From: a bacterium
Lineage (GTDB): Bacteria > Zhuqueibacterota > Zhuqueibacteria > Residuimicrobiales > Oceaniaggregativiventaceae
Reading direction: 5' to 3'
Length of the DNA: 45,826 bases
Assembly (NCBI GenBank): GCA_029565675.1
Contig: JAKQNP010000030.1
Coordinates: 1 to 45,826, forward strand
A model generated the notes under the pieces. The model saw only the letters and a list, made by a program, of their open reading frames with translations, was not told the DNA's origin and did no database searches. Both the position numbers and the translations under genes were made by a program. Positions 17,205 to 25,362 of this stretch are shown in pieces. Position 1 is the first letter of the stretch. Each line of letters begins with the position of its first letter.

Positions 17205-17539
17205 AACTCGTCCGTTGGATTCTCGGCCTGATCATTTTGATGGCATTCTTTATTGCCAACTTTTTTGTCTATGATGGTGCCATCTATGCCAAATTGATCA
17301 ATGTCTATCTGTTCAGCTGCCTCTTTGTTCTATACCGGGTTTTGGCCGGCCCGTCAGCCGCCGACCGCTTGGTTGCGGTCGATATTTTCGGCATTTTGAT
17401 TATCGGCATGCTCAGCATCATCGGTTTGGCGTATCAAAATGACTTTTTTATGGATATCGGATTGATCTGGGCACTCTTGAGTTTTGTCGCGTCGTTGGCT
17501 TTTGCCAAAATATTGGAAGGGAGATCGCTCGATGATTAG
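17201..17539 (+). CDS. MrpF/MbhB-like subunit
   Basis: 112 aa, three helices, somewhat longer than the ~90 aa typical of MrpF because of an N-terminal extension. The signature RVLAGPSAADRLVAVDIFG is intact; its acidic residue in the conserved DR motif is part of the Na+ path in studied Mrp complexes. Overlaps the mrpG-like gene by 8 nt. Confidence 0.9.
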   Translation: MKLVRWILGLIILMAFFIANFFVYDGAIYAKLINVYLFSCLFVLYRVLAGPSAADRLVAVDIFGILIIGMLSIIGLAYQNDFFMDIGLIWALLSFVASLAFAKILEGRSLDD

Positions 17540-17867
17540 AGAAACCATCGGCCTGATCCTCATTTTTGTGGGAACGGCGTTCGATTTTTTGGGGGTGCTG
17601 GGGCTGGTTCGTCTCCCAGATGTCTATAACCGATTGCAGGCTGCCACCAAATGCGTCACTTTCGGCTCCGCCGGCATTTTGTGCGGTGTGTTTATCCTGC
17701 AAGGCTTCAACACCTTCGGATTCAAGGCTTTGCTCGGCATTGCATTTATTTTCATGGCTTCACCGGTCGCTGCGCACGTTATTGCACGCGCTGCGCATCG
17801 AAGCAAAATCGCACTGGCACCGGGAACCAAAACCGATCAATATGCCGAGGACAAGGAACTGCGCTAA
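17532..17867 (+). CDS. MrpG/MbhC-like subunit
   Basis: 111 aa, three helices. ATG at 17532 is preceded by GGAAGGGAGAT. Matches MrpG: GVLGLVRLPDVYNRLQAATKC, then SPVAAHVIARAAHRSKI. It completes the A-to-G set of Mrp-type genes in this operon. Confidence 0.92.
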   Translation: MIRETIGLILIFVGTAFDFLGVLGLVRLPDVYNRLQAATKCVTFGSAGILCGVFILQGFNTFGFKALLGIAFIFMASPVAAHVIARAAHRSKIALAPGTKTDQYAEDKELR

Positions 17868-17915
17868 ACAGTGATCTGCCCTGCGAATGGCTGCAGATTT
17901 TATCAGGAGGTTGCC

Positions 17916-18518
17916 ATGATTCTTCCGAAAATTCGGGAAATCAAAGAAGCTTTGACCGCGCTTTTTTCCGCACCCTACACCACACGATTTCCCTCCCAAC
18001 CTTTTGAGGCGGTAAAAGAATATCGCGGCATACCGCGATACCATGCGGAATATTGTATCGGCTGCGGAGCTTGTGCACAGGTCTGCCCGGCAAAAGCGAT
18101 TACGATGCAGGACGACCTGAAAAGAAACATGCGGGTTCTGACCGTCGATCTTGCCTCCTGTATGAATTGCGGACAATGTGAAGAGAAATGCATCACCATA
18201 AAAGGCATCCAGCTTTCCAACGAACATTCCCTGTTCTATGCCCAGCGCACGGAACCCCAGGTATTTGAGAGAGTGGAAAAACCGCTGATTTGCTGTGAGA
18301 GCTGCGGAGCGCCTATTGCGTGTGTCGACCATCTCGAATGGATCAAGCTGCGCCTGGGTGCCAAGGCTTATGCGCACCCAAACTTTTTGTTGTTGCTGCA
18401 AACCAAGCGCGGGGAAGTGGAACCCGGCAAGATTAAAGAGCAGCTGCGCCGTGAAGACCAGATTAAATGGACCTGCGCTCGTTGTCGCCAAATGATAGTC
18501 ACGATCGATGAATTTTGA
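17916..18518 (+). CDS. NuoI/MbhN-like two-cluster ferredoxin subunit with extra C-terminal cysteine domain
   Basis: 200 aa; ATG at 17916 has AGGAGG 7 nt upstream. Two [4Fe-4S] motifs (C47-x2-C-x2-C-x3-C57; C82-x2-C-x2-C-x3-C92) are arranged as in NuoI, EchF and HycF, which pass electrons to the NuoB-like subunit. The C-terminal half adds CCESCG and ACVD (Cys126-136) and WTCARC near residue 184. This could be a small zinc ribbon or an additional metal site not found in plain NuoI proteins. The gene lies after the Mrp genes rather than with the catalytic subunits. It overlaps the protease gene by 11 nt. Confidence 0.85.
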   Translation: MILPKIREIKEALTALFSAPYTTRFPSQPFEAVKEYRGIPRYHAEYCIGCGACAQVCPAKAITMQDDLKRNMRVLTVDLASCMNCGQCEEKCITIKGIQLSNEHSLFYAQRTEPQVFERVEKPLICCESCGAPIACVDHLEWIKLRLGAKAYAHPNFLLLLQTKRGEVEPGKIKEQLRREDQIKWTCARCRQMIVTIDEF

Positions 18519-18984
18519 AGATTTTTACAATCACCTCTCTGGGTACAACCCGGGGAGCATCGTGTTTATCGCGCTGGGCAATGAAAACCGTGCCGATGAT
18601 GCTTCTGCCTATCATTTTATCGACAAACTCAAAAAACAACACCCTTTTGCTGCCGCTCATTACATCAGTGCGGGCAGGAATCCCGAAAACGTTCTGCAAC
18701 AAATTCTCGACCGCCATCCAAAAGCGGTGATTTTGATCGATGCAGCCGAATTTGCTGCGCAACCAGGCGAAATTGCTTTTTTGCCCACGCATCACATGCA
18801 GAACAGCCTCAGCACCCACGGCTATTCTTTGGCGCTGATCAAAAAATACCTGCAGAGCACCATACCTGTTGACGTTTACTATCTGGGAATTCAACCCCAA
18901 ACGCTGGAATTCCATCACCCTCTTTCTGCCGCTGTTCGCCAAGGGATTAAGCGATTTTTTGCCAGTTCGACTGCATCAAGCTAG
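18508..18984 (+). CDS. HycI-type hydrogenase maturation endopeptidase
   Basis: 158 aa of the HycI/HupD peptidase family (M52), which removes the C-terminal tail of the hydrogenase large subunit once nickel is inserted. Visible: GNENRADDASAYHF near residue 24 (usually GN--R-DDG-G), ILIDAAEF (second acidic ligand) and STHGYSL with the metal-binding His. The first motif has Ala-Ser in place of the usual Gly-Gly pair, a modest deviation. As last gene of the hydrogenase operon, its likely substrate is the large subunit at 10901-12088. Confidence 0.85.
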   Translation: MNFEDFYNHLSGYNPGSIVFIALGNENRADDASAYHFIDKLKKQHPFAAAHYISAGRNPENVLQQILDRHPKAVILIDAAEFAAQPGEIAFLPTHHMQNSLSTHGYSLALIKKYLQSTIPVDVYYLGIQPQTLEFHHPLSAAVRQGIKRFFASSTASS

Positions 18985-19060
18985 TTCCCGGATTCGGTGC
19001 GCAGCGCCGGATCTCACAGAAAATCAATCTGATAGCCATACACAAATGATGAAAATTGCC

Positions 19061-19125
19061 CTTTTCGCAACCGTTTAAAGAATAATCGAGTGAATGTTTT
19101 TTAATTCGATTAACACCGAATCCGG
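19061..19125 (+). repeat. 65-bp direct repeat, copy 1 (upstream of the histidine kinase gene)
   Basis: Matches 26512-26576 at about 56 of 65 positions, same orientation. The core ATTCG-n8-CGAAT (19104-19121) is an imperfect palindrome. It lies 53 bp before the ATG of the kinase gene. It could be a regulatory site shared by two genes or a boundary repeat of a moved segment. Confidence 0.8.
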
Positions 19126-19177
19126 GTAATTAAACGCCAAATTTGGACCTGCTCTCTGGACCAGGGGATATCCAAAG

Positions 19178-20554
19178 ATGTTGTCCCAGTGGAAAATCGT
19201 CATGCCCTTCCATACCATGGAAACACTGCGCACGCGATTGAGCTGGTATGTCAATTTGCGCTGGCTGGCGATCTTTGCCATTCTCGCTGCGGTGCCGTTG
19301 GGACAGCGCGTTTTAAACTTTACCCTCGCTTATCCGCAAATCGTGCTGGTAGCTTCAATTCTATTGCTGCTCAATTTGTGCTATTTTATTCTTTGCCGTT
19401 ATTTGCCCATCAAGAGCATGGTTCAGGAATTGGTCTTTTCACAAGTTCAGATAGTCGGTGATTTGCTGCTGGTTTCTCTGTTGATTCATTTTTCCGGCGG
19501 CATCGAAAATCCATTTTTCTTTCTCTATATCGTCCAGGTGATCCTTTCAGCCATCATGCTGCCAGGAAATCAGCTCCCCTTGTTCAACGGTTTGCTCGCC
19601 GCTTTGTTGATTACAGGCTGGACAGTTGCAGAGTACAATGGCGTGGTGCCCGGCTATACTCTGGGAACAGGACGACTCAGCTTGCCGTACATCTTTACCG
19701 CATTATGCGCGTTCTATGTCACCAATTTCACCGGGCTCTATATCATTCAAAATTTTATGGTTCGTTATCGCCATCTCAAAGAGATGATCGATAATAAAAA
19801 CCGTCTGTTGCACAAATCAATTCGTCAGCGCAAGACCATATTTCGCTATGCCGCGCATGAATTGAAATCGCCGCTGGTCATGGTTAAAAGCACTTTGCAG
19901 GCGGTGCGCGTGTTGAGCGGTGATATCCTGCCACCCGAAGTTGCCGATATGGTGGAACGCGGGGAAAACCGTTCCTCGCAAGTGTTGGAAATGGTCAACG
20001 AAATGATCGCCATCACCCGTTATAATCAGGGGGCTGAAAAGCACGTTCTGGAAACCATCGACTTGCAGGAATGGTTGCAGCAGGTGGTTGACTTGCAGCG
20101 CGATTACGCATTGACCAAACGCATCGATTTGCAGATGGTGCGCAAACTTGAGTCAATTCATGTGGTCGTCGATCGCATCGATATGGAACGCGTCGCCAGG
20201 AATCTGGTCAACAACGCTTTGCGCTATACACCGGAAGGGGGCAAGGTGGTCGTCGAGCCGTTTTTGTTGAGTACCCACTATGGTTTTTCAGTGCGTGACA
20301 GCGGCATCGGCATCGCCAGAAAAGATCTCGACAAAATATTCAACGAGTTTTATCGAGCCCCGAATGCCAAAGAAATGGAACGGGTCGGGACAGGCCTGGG
20401 CTTGATACTGGTCAAAGAGATCATGCGCCGCAACGGCGGCCATATCCGGGTTCGCAGCGCCATCGGCCGTGGTTCGACTTTTACCGCTGAATTTCCCCTC
20501 GATGTCCATGCACCGTTTACCGCCAGCACCGAAGTCGTCAAAATCGAGAAATGA
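19178..20554 (+). CDS. RegB/PrrB-like membrane sensor histidine kinase
   Basis: 458 aa. About six membrane helices fill residues 25-195. The third carries GGIENPF (107-113), matching the GGxxNPF heptapeptide through which RegB/PrrB kinases sense quinone redox state. The kinase core follows: H-box AAHELKSPL with His227, N-box RNLVNNALRYTPEGG (341-355), G1 VRDSGIGIA (372-380) and G2 GTGLGL (404-409). The redox cysteine of RegB near the H-box is absent. Alternative starts at 19204 and 19219 are possible; AGGGGAT precedes 19178. No response-regulator gene lies nearby, so its partner is elsewhere. Sitting between the hydrogenase and hyp operons, it may control one or both; RegBA regulates hydrogenase genes in Rhodobacter (known), while the role here is inferred. 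Confidence 0.85.
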   Translation: MLSQWKIVMPFHTMETLRTRLSWYVNLRWLAIFAILAAVPLGQRVLNFTLAYPQIVLVASILLLLNLCYFILCRYLPIKSMVQELVFSQVQIVGDLLLVSLLIHFSGGIENPFFFLYIVQVILSAIMLPGNQLPLFNGLLAALLITGWTVAEYNGVVPGYTLGTGRLSLPYIFTALCAFYVTNFTGLYIIQNFMVRYRHLKEMIDNKNRLLHKSIRQRKTIFRYAAHELKSPLVMVKSTLQAVRVLSGDILPPEVADMVERGENRSSQVLEMVNEMIAITRYNQGAEKHVLETIDLQEWLQQVVDLQRDYALTKRIDLQMVRKLESIHVVVDRIDMERVARNLVNNALRYTPEGGKVVVEPFLLSTHYGFSVRDSGIGIARKDLDKIFNEFYRAPNAKEMERVGTGLGLILVKEIMRRNGGHIRVRSAIGRGSTFTAEFPLDVHAPFTASTEVVKIEK

Positions 20555-20630
20555 GTTCAGGCGCTCGCTGATACTTTCGTCCAAACAGCCAGAAATGCAC
20601 AAAAACGCACGTTCGCTGATGGCGGAAAAA

Positions 20631-21689
20631 TCAACAGATTCGCGGCAGCTGTTCACCGCTGAGCAGATCGAGAATCCGTTGCCCACCATAGCTGTTCAAC
20701 AGACGGACTTGTCCATGGCTTTTTTTCTCACCCACGGTGCCGATCTTTCTGACCGGACCCGGGCTTTCCTGTTCCAATATCGACAGAGCCCGTGCCGTGT
20801 CTTGCGGGTGAACAAATGCGACAAATCGTCCTTCATTGGCCACCGACAGCGGGTCGAGGCCAAATAGATCACAAGCGCTCTGCACCGGAGGAATGACCTC
20901 GATCGCCTCTTCCTGCAAATCGATTCCGACTTGCGCGCACTGCGCCAATTCGACCATCGCTGAGGTCAAGCCTCCGCGGGTCAAATCGCGCATACAATGG
21001 ATCCGGCAGCCGGACCGCAAAAGAGCTTCGGTCTGTCGGTGCAGCGGTGCGCAGTCGCTTTCAATTTCCGGCGAAAATTGCAGATTTTCGCGCAAGGCCA
21101 TGATGCAAGTGCCGTGGCGGCCGATATCGCCGTTCAGCAATACCGCATCGCCGGTACTTATGGCAAAAGGCGACAAAGGCGGATCGATTGTGATTTCGCC
21201 GATTCCGCTGGTGTTGATATAGAGGCCAGGATTTGCGCCTCCTTCGATGACCTTGGTGTCGCCGGTTACGATGCAGACGTCGGCCTGTTCTGCTGCACGG
21301 CGGATGCTGTGCAAAATCCGCTGCAGCGTTTGCATTTCCAGACCTTCCTGCAGAATGAACGACAGACTCAGATATTTTGCTGATGCTCCAGCCATGCTCA
21401 AATCGTTCACGGTCCCATAGACCGCCAAAGAACCGATGTCTCCGCCGGGGAAAAAAAGCGGCCAGATCACATAAGAGTCGGTGGTGAACGCCAGCTTTTT
21501 GCTTGACAATTCGATGGCAGCGCTGTCGTGTTGCTGATCGAGAATTGGATTGCGCAGCTCCGGGCGGATGATCTGGTCGATAAGATCGCGCATCAACCGG
21601 CCGCCGCCGCCATGCCCCGTCACAATCCGGGTATAGTGGTCCGCAGGCAGCGGACAACTCAGATCCATCACTTCACTTTCAGCACTCAT
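20631..21689 (-). CDS. hypE: HypE, carbamoyl dehydratase for CN ligand synthesis
   Basis: 352 aa. PurM-like fold: N-terminal TGHGGGGRLMRDLID, AFTTDSYVIWPLFFPGGDIG, VYGTVNDLSMAGA, central ATP-binding region, and the invariant C-terminal tail ending PRIC. The terminal cysteine receives the carbamoyl group from HypF and is dehydrated to a thiocyanate, the source of the Fe-CN ligands. Last gene of the hypABFCDE operon; its start overlaps the hypD stop by 4 nt. Confidence 0.95.
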   Translation of the reverse strand: MSAESEVMDLSCPLPADHYTRIVTGHGGGGRLMRDLIDQIIRPELRNPILDQQHDSAAIELSSKKLAFTTDSYVIWPLFFPGGDIGSLAVYGTVNDLSMAGASAKYLSLSFILQEGLEMQTLQRILHSIRRAAEQADVCIVTGDTKVIEGGANPGLYINTSGIGEITIDPPLSPFAISTGDAVLLNGDIGRHGTCIMALRENLQFSPEIESDCAPLHRQTEALLRSGCRIHCMRDLTRGGLTSAMVELAQCAQVGIDLQEEAIEVIPPVQSACDLFGLDPLSVANEGRFVAFVHPQDTARALSILEQESPGPVRKIGTVGEKKSHGQVRLLNSYGGQRILDLLSGEQLPRIC

Positions 21690-22777
21690 TCATTCCTCCG
21701 ATAGCGGTAATAGGCCGCACAGGCGCCTTCTGAGGAAACCATTGGCGCACCGAGCGGATGTTCCGGCGAACACCTTGTGGCAAAGTATGGGCATTGATCC
21801 GGTTTCATCAATCCCTGCAACACTTTGCCGCCCATGCACAGATCATCGGCGGCAACCGAAACAGGGGAGAGGTGGCTGAAACGCCGCAACGCGTCGAATT
21901 GGCCGTATTCTTCCCGAATTTGAAAACCTCCCAGGGGAATCAGACCCAAGCCGCGCCAATTGCGATCGACCACCTGGAAAACCTGCTGCAAGATCTGTTG
22001 CGCCGTCGCGTTGCCCTGCTCACGGGTAACCCGCGCATAGGCGTTCTCGACTCCAGGTTGCTTGTCTTCCAGGCGAACGATACAGCGATAAACACCATAG
22101 AGAATATCGAGCGGTTCAAAACCCGTGATCACAATCGGAACGGAGAATTTTTTCGCGATTTCATAATATTCATTGCTGCCCATTACCGTACACACATGTC
22201 CGGCGGCCAAAAAGCCATCGATGCGATGCGCAGGATTGCTGAGCAGCGCTGTCATGGCCGGCGGAACACGGACATGCGCACATAGAACAGAAAAGTTGCT
22301 GATCTGGTTTCTCTGTGCATTGACGATGGTCAAGGCGATCGCCGGAGCGGTTGTTTCAAAGCCAACGGCAAAGAAAACCACCTGGCGTTTGGGCTCTTTT
22401 TGCGCAATTTCGAGCGCATCGAGAGGCGAATAGACCATCTGTACTGCAGCGCCCTCTGCTCTGGCCGACAGCAGATCCAAACAGCTTCCAGGTACACGCA
22501 GCATATCGCCGAACGACACCACCAGGGTATCGGGCTGTCGGGCGATTTGGATCGCCATATCGATGAATTCCGCGGCGGTCACGCAGACCGGACAGCCCGG
22601 CCCATGCAGCAAATCGATTTGCGACGGCAACAGCTTGTCCAGACCATACTTGAGAAAAACATGAGTCTGACCACCGCAGATCTCCATGATCGACCAGTTT
22701 TTGCTGGTTTTTTGGGCGATGGCATCGAGCAGGTGTCTAACTTTTTCCGGATCGCGGAAATCGCCTTGCGTTTTCAT
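21686..22777 (-). CDS. hypD: HypD, Fe(CN)2CO scaffold protein
   Basis: 363 aa from the ATG at 22777. Conserved motifs: MEICGGQTHVFLKYGLD with the Fe-binding Cys, LLHGPGCPVCVT, and FFAVGFETTAPA. The C-terminal part shows MGGKVLQGLM and several cysteines (including YFATRCSPEHPLGAPMVSSE) for the [4Fe-4S] cluster. With HypC it assembles the Fe(CN)2CO unit. The start lies 41 nt inside hypC, an unusually deep overlap; the next in-frame Met would cut into the conserved core. Confidence 0.94.
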   Translation of the reverse strand: MKTQGDFRDPEKVRHLLDAIAQKTSKNWSIMEICGGQTHVFLKYGLDKLLPSQIDLLHGPGCPVCVTAAEFIDMAIQIARQPDTLVVSFGDMLRVPGSCLDLLSARAEGAAVQMVYSPLDALEIAQKEPKRQVVFFAVGFETTAPAIALTIVNAQRNQISNFSVLCAHVRVPPAMTALLSNPAHRIDGFLAAGHVCTVMGSNEYYEIAKKFSVPIVITGFEPLDILYGVYRCIVRLEDKQPGVENAYARVTREQGNATAQQILQQVFQVVDRNWRGLGLIPLGGFQIREEYGQFDALRRFSHLSPVSVAADDLCMGGKVLQGLMKPDQCPYFATRCSPEHPLGAPMVSSEGACAAYYRYRRNE

Positions 22778-23021
22778 CGAGTTTTTGTTGATTTTGTTGT
22801 CCAATCTGCTCAAGGTGTTCAAGAACAAGACGGGCTTCTTCGGAATCCATGATCGACAAACCAAAGCCCACATGCACAGTCACATAGTCGCCGACTTGCG
22901 CTTCAGGAAGAAAAGTCAAGTTAATGGATTTGCGGATACCGCCAAAATCGACAATTCCCAGGCGGTTTTCAGGATCCAAATGGGTGAGTTCGATGATTTT
23001 TCCAGGTACAGCCAGGCACAT
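22737..23021 (-). CDS. hypC: HypC/HupF-family hydrogenase maturation chaperone
   Basis: 94 aa from the ATG at 23021. This start gives the essential N-terminal MCLAVPGKI, where Cys2 binds the iron unit after Met removal; an in-frame start 10 codons upstream would bury that cysteine. AAAGGT lies 8 nt before the chosen ATG. Further family motifs are VDFGGIRKSINLTFLPE, VGDYVTVHVGFGLSIMD and EEA. A C-terminal extension rich in Gln, Lys and Arg overlaps hypD. Confidence 0.94.
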   Translation of the reverse strand: MCLAVPGKIIELTHLDPENRLGIVDFGGIRKSINLTFLPEAQVGDYVTVHVGFGLSIMDSEEARLVLEHLEQIGQQNQQKLDENARRFPRSGKS

Positions 23022-23028
23022 TGTTTTT

Positions 23029-25362
23029 TTACCTTTGGTCTGAGTGGACATGCTTTTTTATGGTGTCGCAATCCTTGTGGAATGGCAGATAGGAAAGCGC
23101 CGCCAGTTGGCCGACACTGATGCCACCGTCATTGGGCGGAATGCAGTGATGAACAATTGGCGTAAAGCCCGCCTGCGCAAGCCGCGCGATTGCGGCTTCC
23201 ACCAACAGCTTGTTCTGAAAACAACCCCCGCTCAATACCACTTGCTGACATGCCGCCCGCGTGGCAATTGCCAGCAAAATTTCTATTAAAGTATTGTGGA
23301 ATCTTTTACAAATGATTTCTTTATAGTGCTTTGAATGTTTTATATCAAGTATTGCTTTAATTATGGATTCAATTTCGATTTTTATAGGGGTATGATTTGC
23401 AAGAGAAAAGGGGAATGACTGGTTATCGGTTGTTCTTTGCATGGCACAAAATTCGACCTTTTGGGCAGCTTGGCCTTCAAAGAGATTGATTTGCTGCAGA
23501 TCGGTCAATGAGGCGATGGCGTCGAATAGACGGCCGACGCTGGTGCAGTGGAATTGATGCCTGCCGCTGCAATAGAGTTTAAAAAGATTGTTGGCTTGTG
23601 CTTTGGTTAACCCCGTGCTTGCGAAAAAATCCCGCTGTAACGCTTTTTCACCTTCCATTTGGAAGAGAAGCGCTGCGGCGCATCGCCGCGGTTCTCTAAT
23701 GGCTTGTTCACCGCCAAGCAGCGGAAAAGACGGGAAATGAGCGAAACGCAGCCAATGGTTGGATTTAATGCTGAAAAATTCGCCACCCCAAAGCGCGCCA
23801 TCAAGGCCATAGCCAATACCATCCCAGGCAACACCGAGAACGGGAGGGGCGATATTGTTTTCTGCCATGCAGGCAAAAACATGTGCGAGATGGTGTTGAA
23901 CAGGAACAGGATGAGCTGTCCTGGACAGCGCAAAATGGGTCGAGCGGTAGTCCGGGTGGAAATCGCAAGTTATGGTCCTGGGGACAGTGCTCAACAATTT
24001 GCTCAAGTCTCGTTCAATTCGTTGAAAAGTTTGCCAGGCCGGCAGTGAATCGAGATCGCCAATGTGTTGACTGACGAATATCTGTTTTTTTTTGCTGACC
24101 GCCAAAGTGGATTTGAGTTGTCCACCGACCGCCAATGCATCCGGGAGTTCCTTGGCAAGAGAAATCGGCATCGGCACATAGCCGCGGGCTCGACGCAAGA
24201 GCATGTGTTGGCCGGCCATCATCCTGCCAATCGAATCGTCTACATGGCGCACAATCCTGCGATTGTGCAACAAAAATGCATCAGCGATGGTACCGAGACG
24301 TTCAATCGCTTCCTCGTTGTCGATGCAAATGGTCTCTTCTGCCACATTTCCGCTGGTGGCGATCAACGGAAAGCCGCAAAAATGCATGAGCAAATGGTGC
24401 AAAGGCGAATAGGGGAGCAGCACCCCCAGAAAAGGATTATCCGGTGCGATTGAAGGCGCCAGCTGATCGGCAAAGCAGGATTTTTGTTTCTTTTCGAGCA
24501 ATAAAAGAGGAGCTTGCGACGATTGTAGCCACTCTGCTTCGAGGTTTGTCACGCGACAATAGCGCTTGACCTGTGCAATCTCCGAAAACATGACAGCCAA
24601 AGGTTTGTTTTCACGTTGTTTGCGAAATCGCAAACGTTTGACGCTCTCGTCATTTCGGGCATCAGTCATCAGGTGAAAACCACCGATCCCTTTGACTGCG
24701 ATGATTGCGCCTTCCCGCAACGCTTCCGCAGTTTTATCCAAAACCAGTTGATCCGATTTGCTGCAAGTCGTATTTGGACTGTAGAAAGAGAGATGCGGAC
24801 CGCAGACAGGACAAGCGTTTGGCTGGGCATGAAAACGCCGGTCACCCGGATCATTGAACTCGCGATGGCATTCAGGGCAAAGGGAAAAATCCGCCATCGA
24901 AGTGTTTTCCCGGTCATACGGCAATGCAGTGAGAATGGAAAAACGCGGACCACAGTGAGTGCAGTTGATAAACGGGTATAAATACCTTCTATTCTGTGGA
25001 TCAAACAGTTCTTTTAAACAATCACTGCAAATGGATAAATCGGGGAGAATCCAGGCCTGTGATTTCATATTCGACAGACTGCGGAGAATTTCAAACGTTG
25101 CAGCTCCTGCAGGCGGGCGCCAGGAAATTTCCAGGGTATAGATTGTTGCGTGCGACGGTTTTTGCGTCTGCATGGCGTGCAAAAACTGCTCAAGTTTATC
25201 GGCTTGACCTTCAACTTCGATGTGGACCCCCTGGGCAGTGTTGCGAACCCATCCGGCAAGCTGCAGCCGGTTGGCCAGCCGGAAGAGAAAAGGGCGAAAT
25301 CCCACTCCCTGTACAGCGCCTTGCACCGTGACGATCATCCGCTTTTTGCTCTGGTTCAGCAT
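23029..25362 (-). CDS. hypF: HypF carbamoyltransferase
   Basis: About 777 aa. Domains in order: acylphosphatase-like (VQGAVQGVGFRPFLFRLAN), zinc-finger region (CSDCLKELF, CTHCGPRF, CPECHREF, CPVCGPH), YrdC-like (IIAVKGIGGFHLM, KPLAVMF), and a C-terminal Kae1-like domain with LAHVFACMAEN, LGVAWDGIGYG and VLSGGCFQN. It makes carbamoyl-adenylate from carbamoyl phosphate and ATP and transfers the carbamoyl group to HypE. The start is uncertain: ATG at 25362 overlaps hypB by 7 nt; ATG at 25338 and a start at 25413 are alternatives, and no strong Shine-Dalgarno decides. Confidence 0.94.
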   Translation of the reverse strand: MLNQSKKRMIVTVQGAVQGVGFRPFLFRLANRLQLAGWVRNTAQGVHIEVEGQADKLEQFLHAMQTQKPSHATIYTLEISWRPPAGAATFEILRSLSNMKSQAWILPDLSICSDCLKELFDPQNRRYLYPFINCTHCGPRFSILTALPYDRENTSMADFSLCPECHREFNDPGDRRFHAQPNACPVCGPHLSFYSPNTTCSKSDQLVLDKTAEALREGAIIAVKGIGGFHLMTDARNDESVKRLRFRKQRENKPLAVMFSEIAQVKRYCRVTNLEAEWLQSSQAPLLLLEKKQKSCFADQLAPSIAPDNPFLGVLLPYSPLHHLLMHFCGFPLIATSGNVAEETICIDNEEAIERLGTIADAFLLHNRRIVRHVDDSIGRMMAGQHMLLRRARGYVPMPISLAKELPDALAVGGQLKSTLAVSKKKQIFVSQHIGDLDSLPAWQTFQRIERDLSKLLSTVPRTITCDFHPDYRSTHFALSRTAHPVPVQHHLAHVFACMAENNIAPPVLGVAWDGIGYGLDGALWGGEFFSIKSNHWLRFAHFPSFPLLGGEQAIREPRRCAAALLFQMEGEKALQRDFFASTGLTKAQANNLFKLYCSGRHQFHCTSVGRLFDAIASLTDLQQINLFEGQAAQKVEFCAMQRTTDNQSFPFSLANHTPIKIEIESIIKAILDIKHSKHYKEIICKRFHNTLIEILLAIATRAACQQVVLSGGCFQNKLLVEAAIARLAQAGFTPIVHHCIPPNDGGISVGQLAALSYLPFHKDCDTIKKHVHSDQR

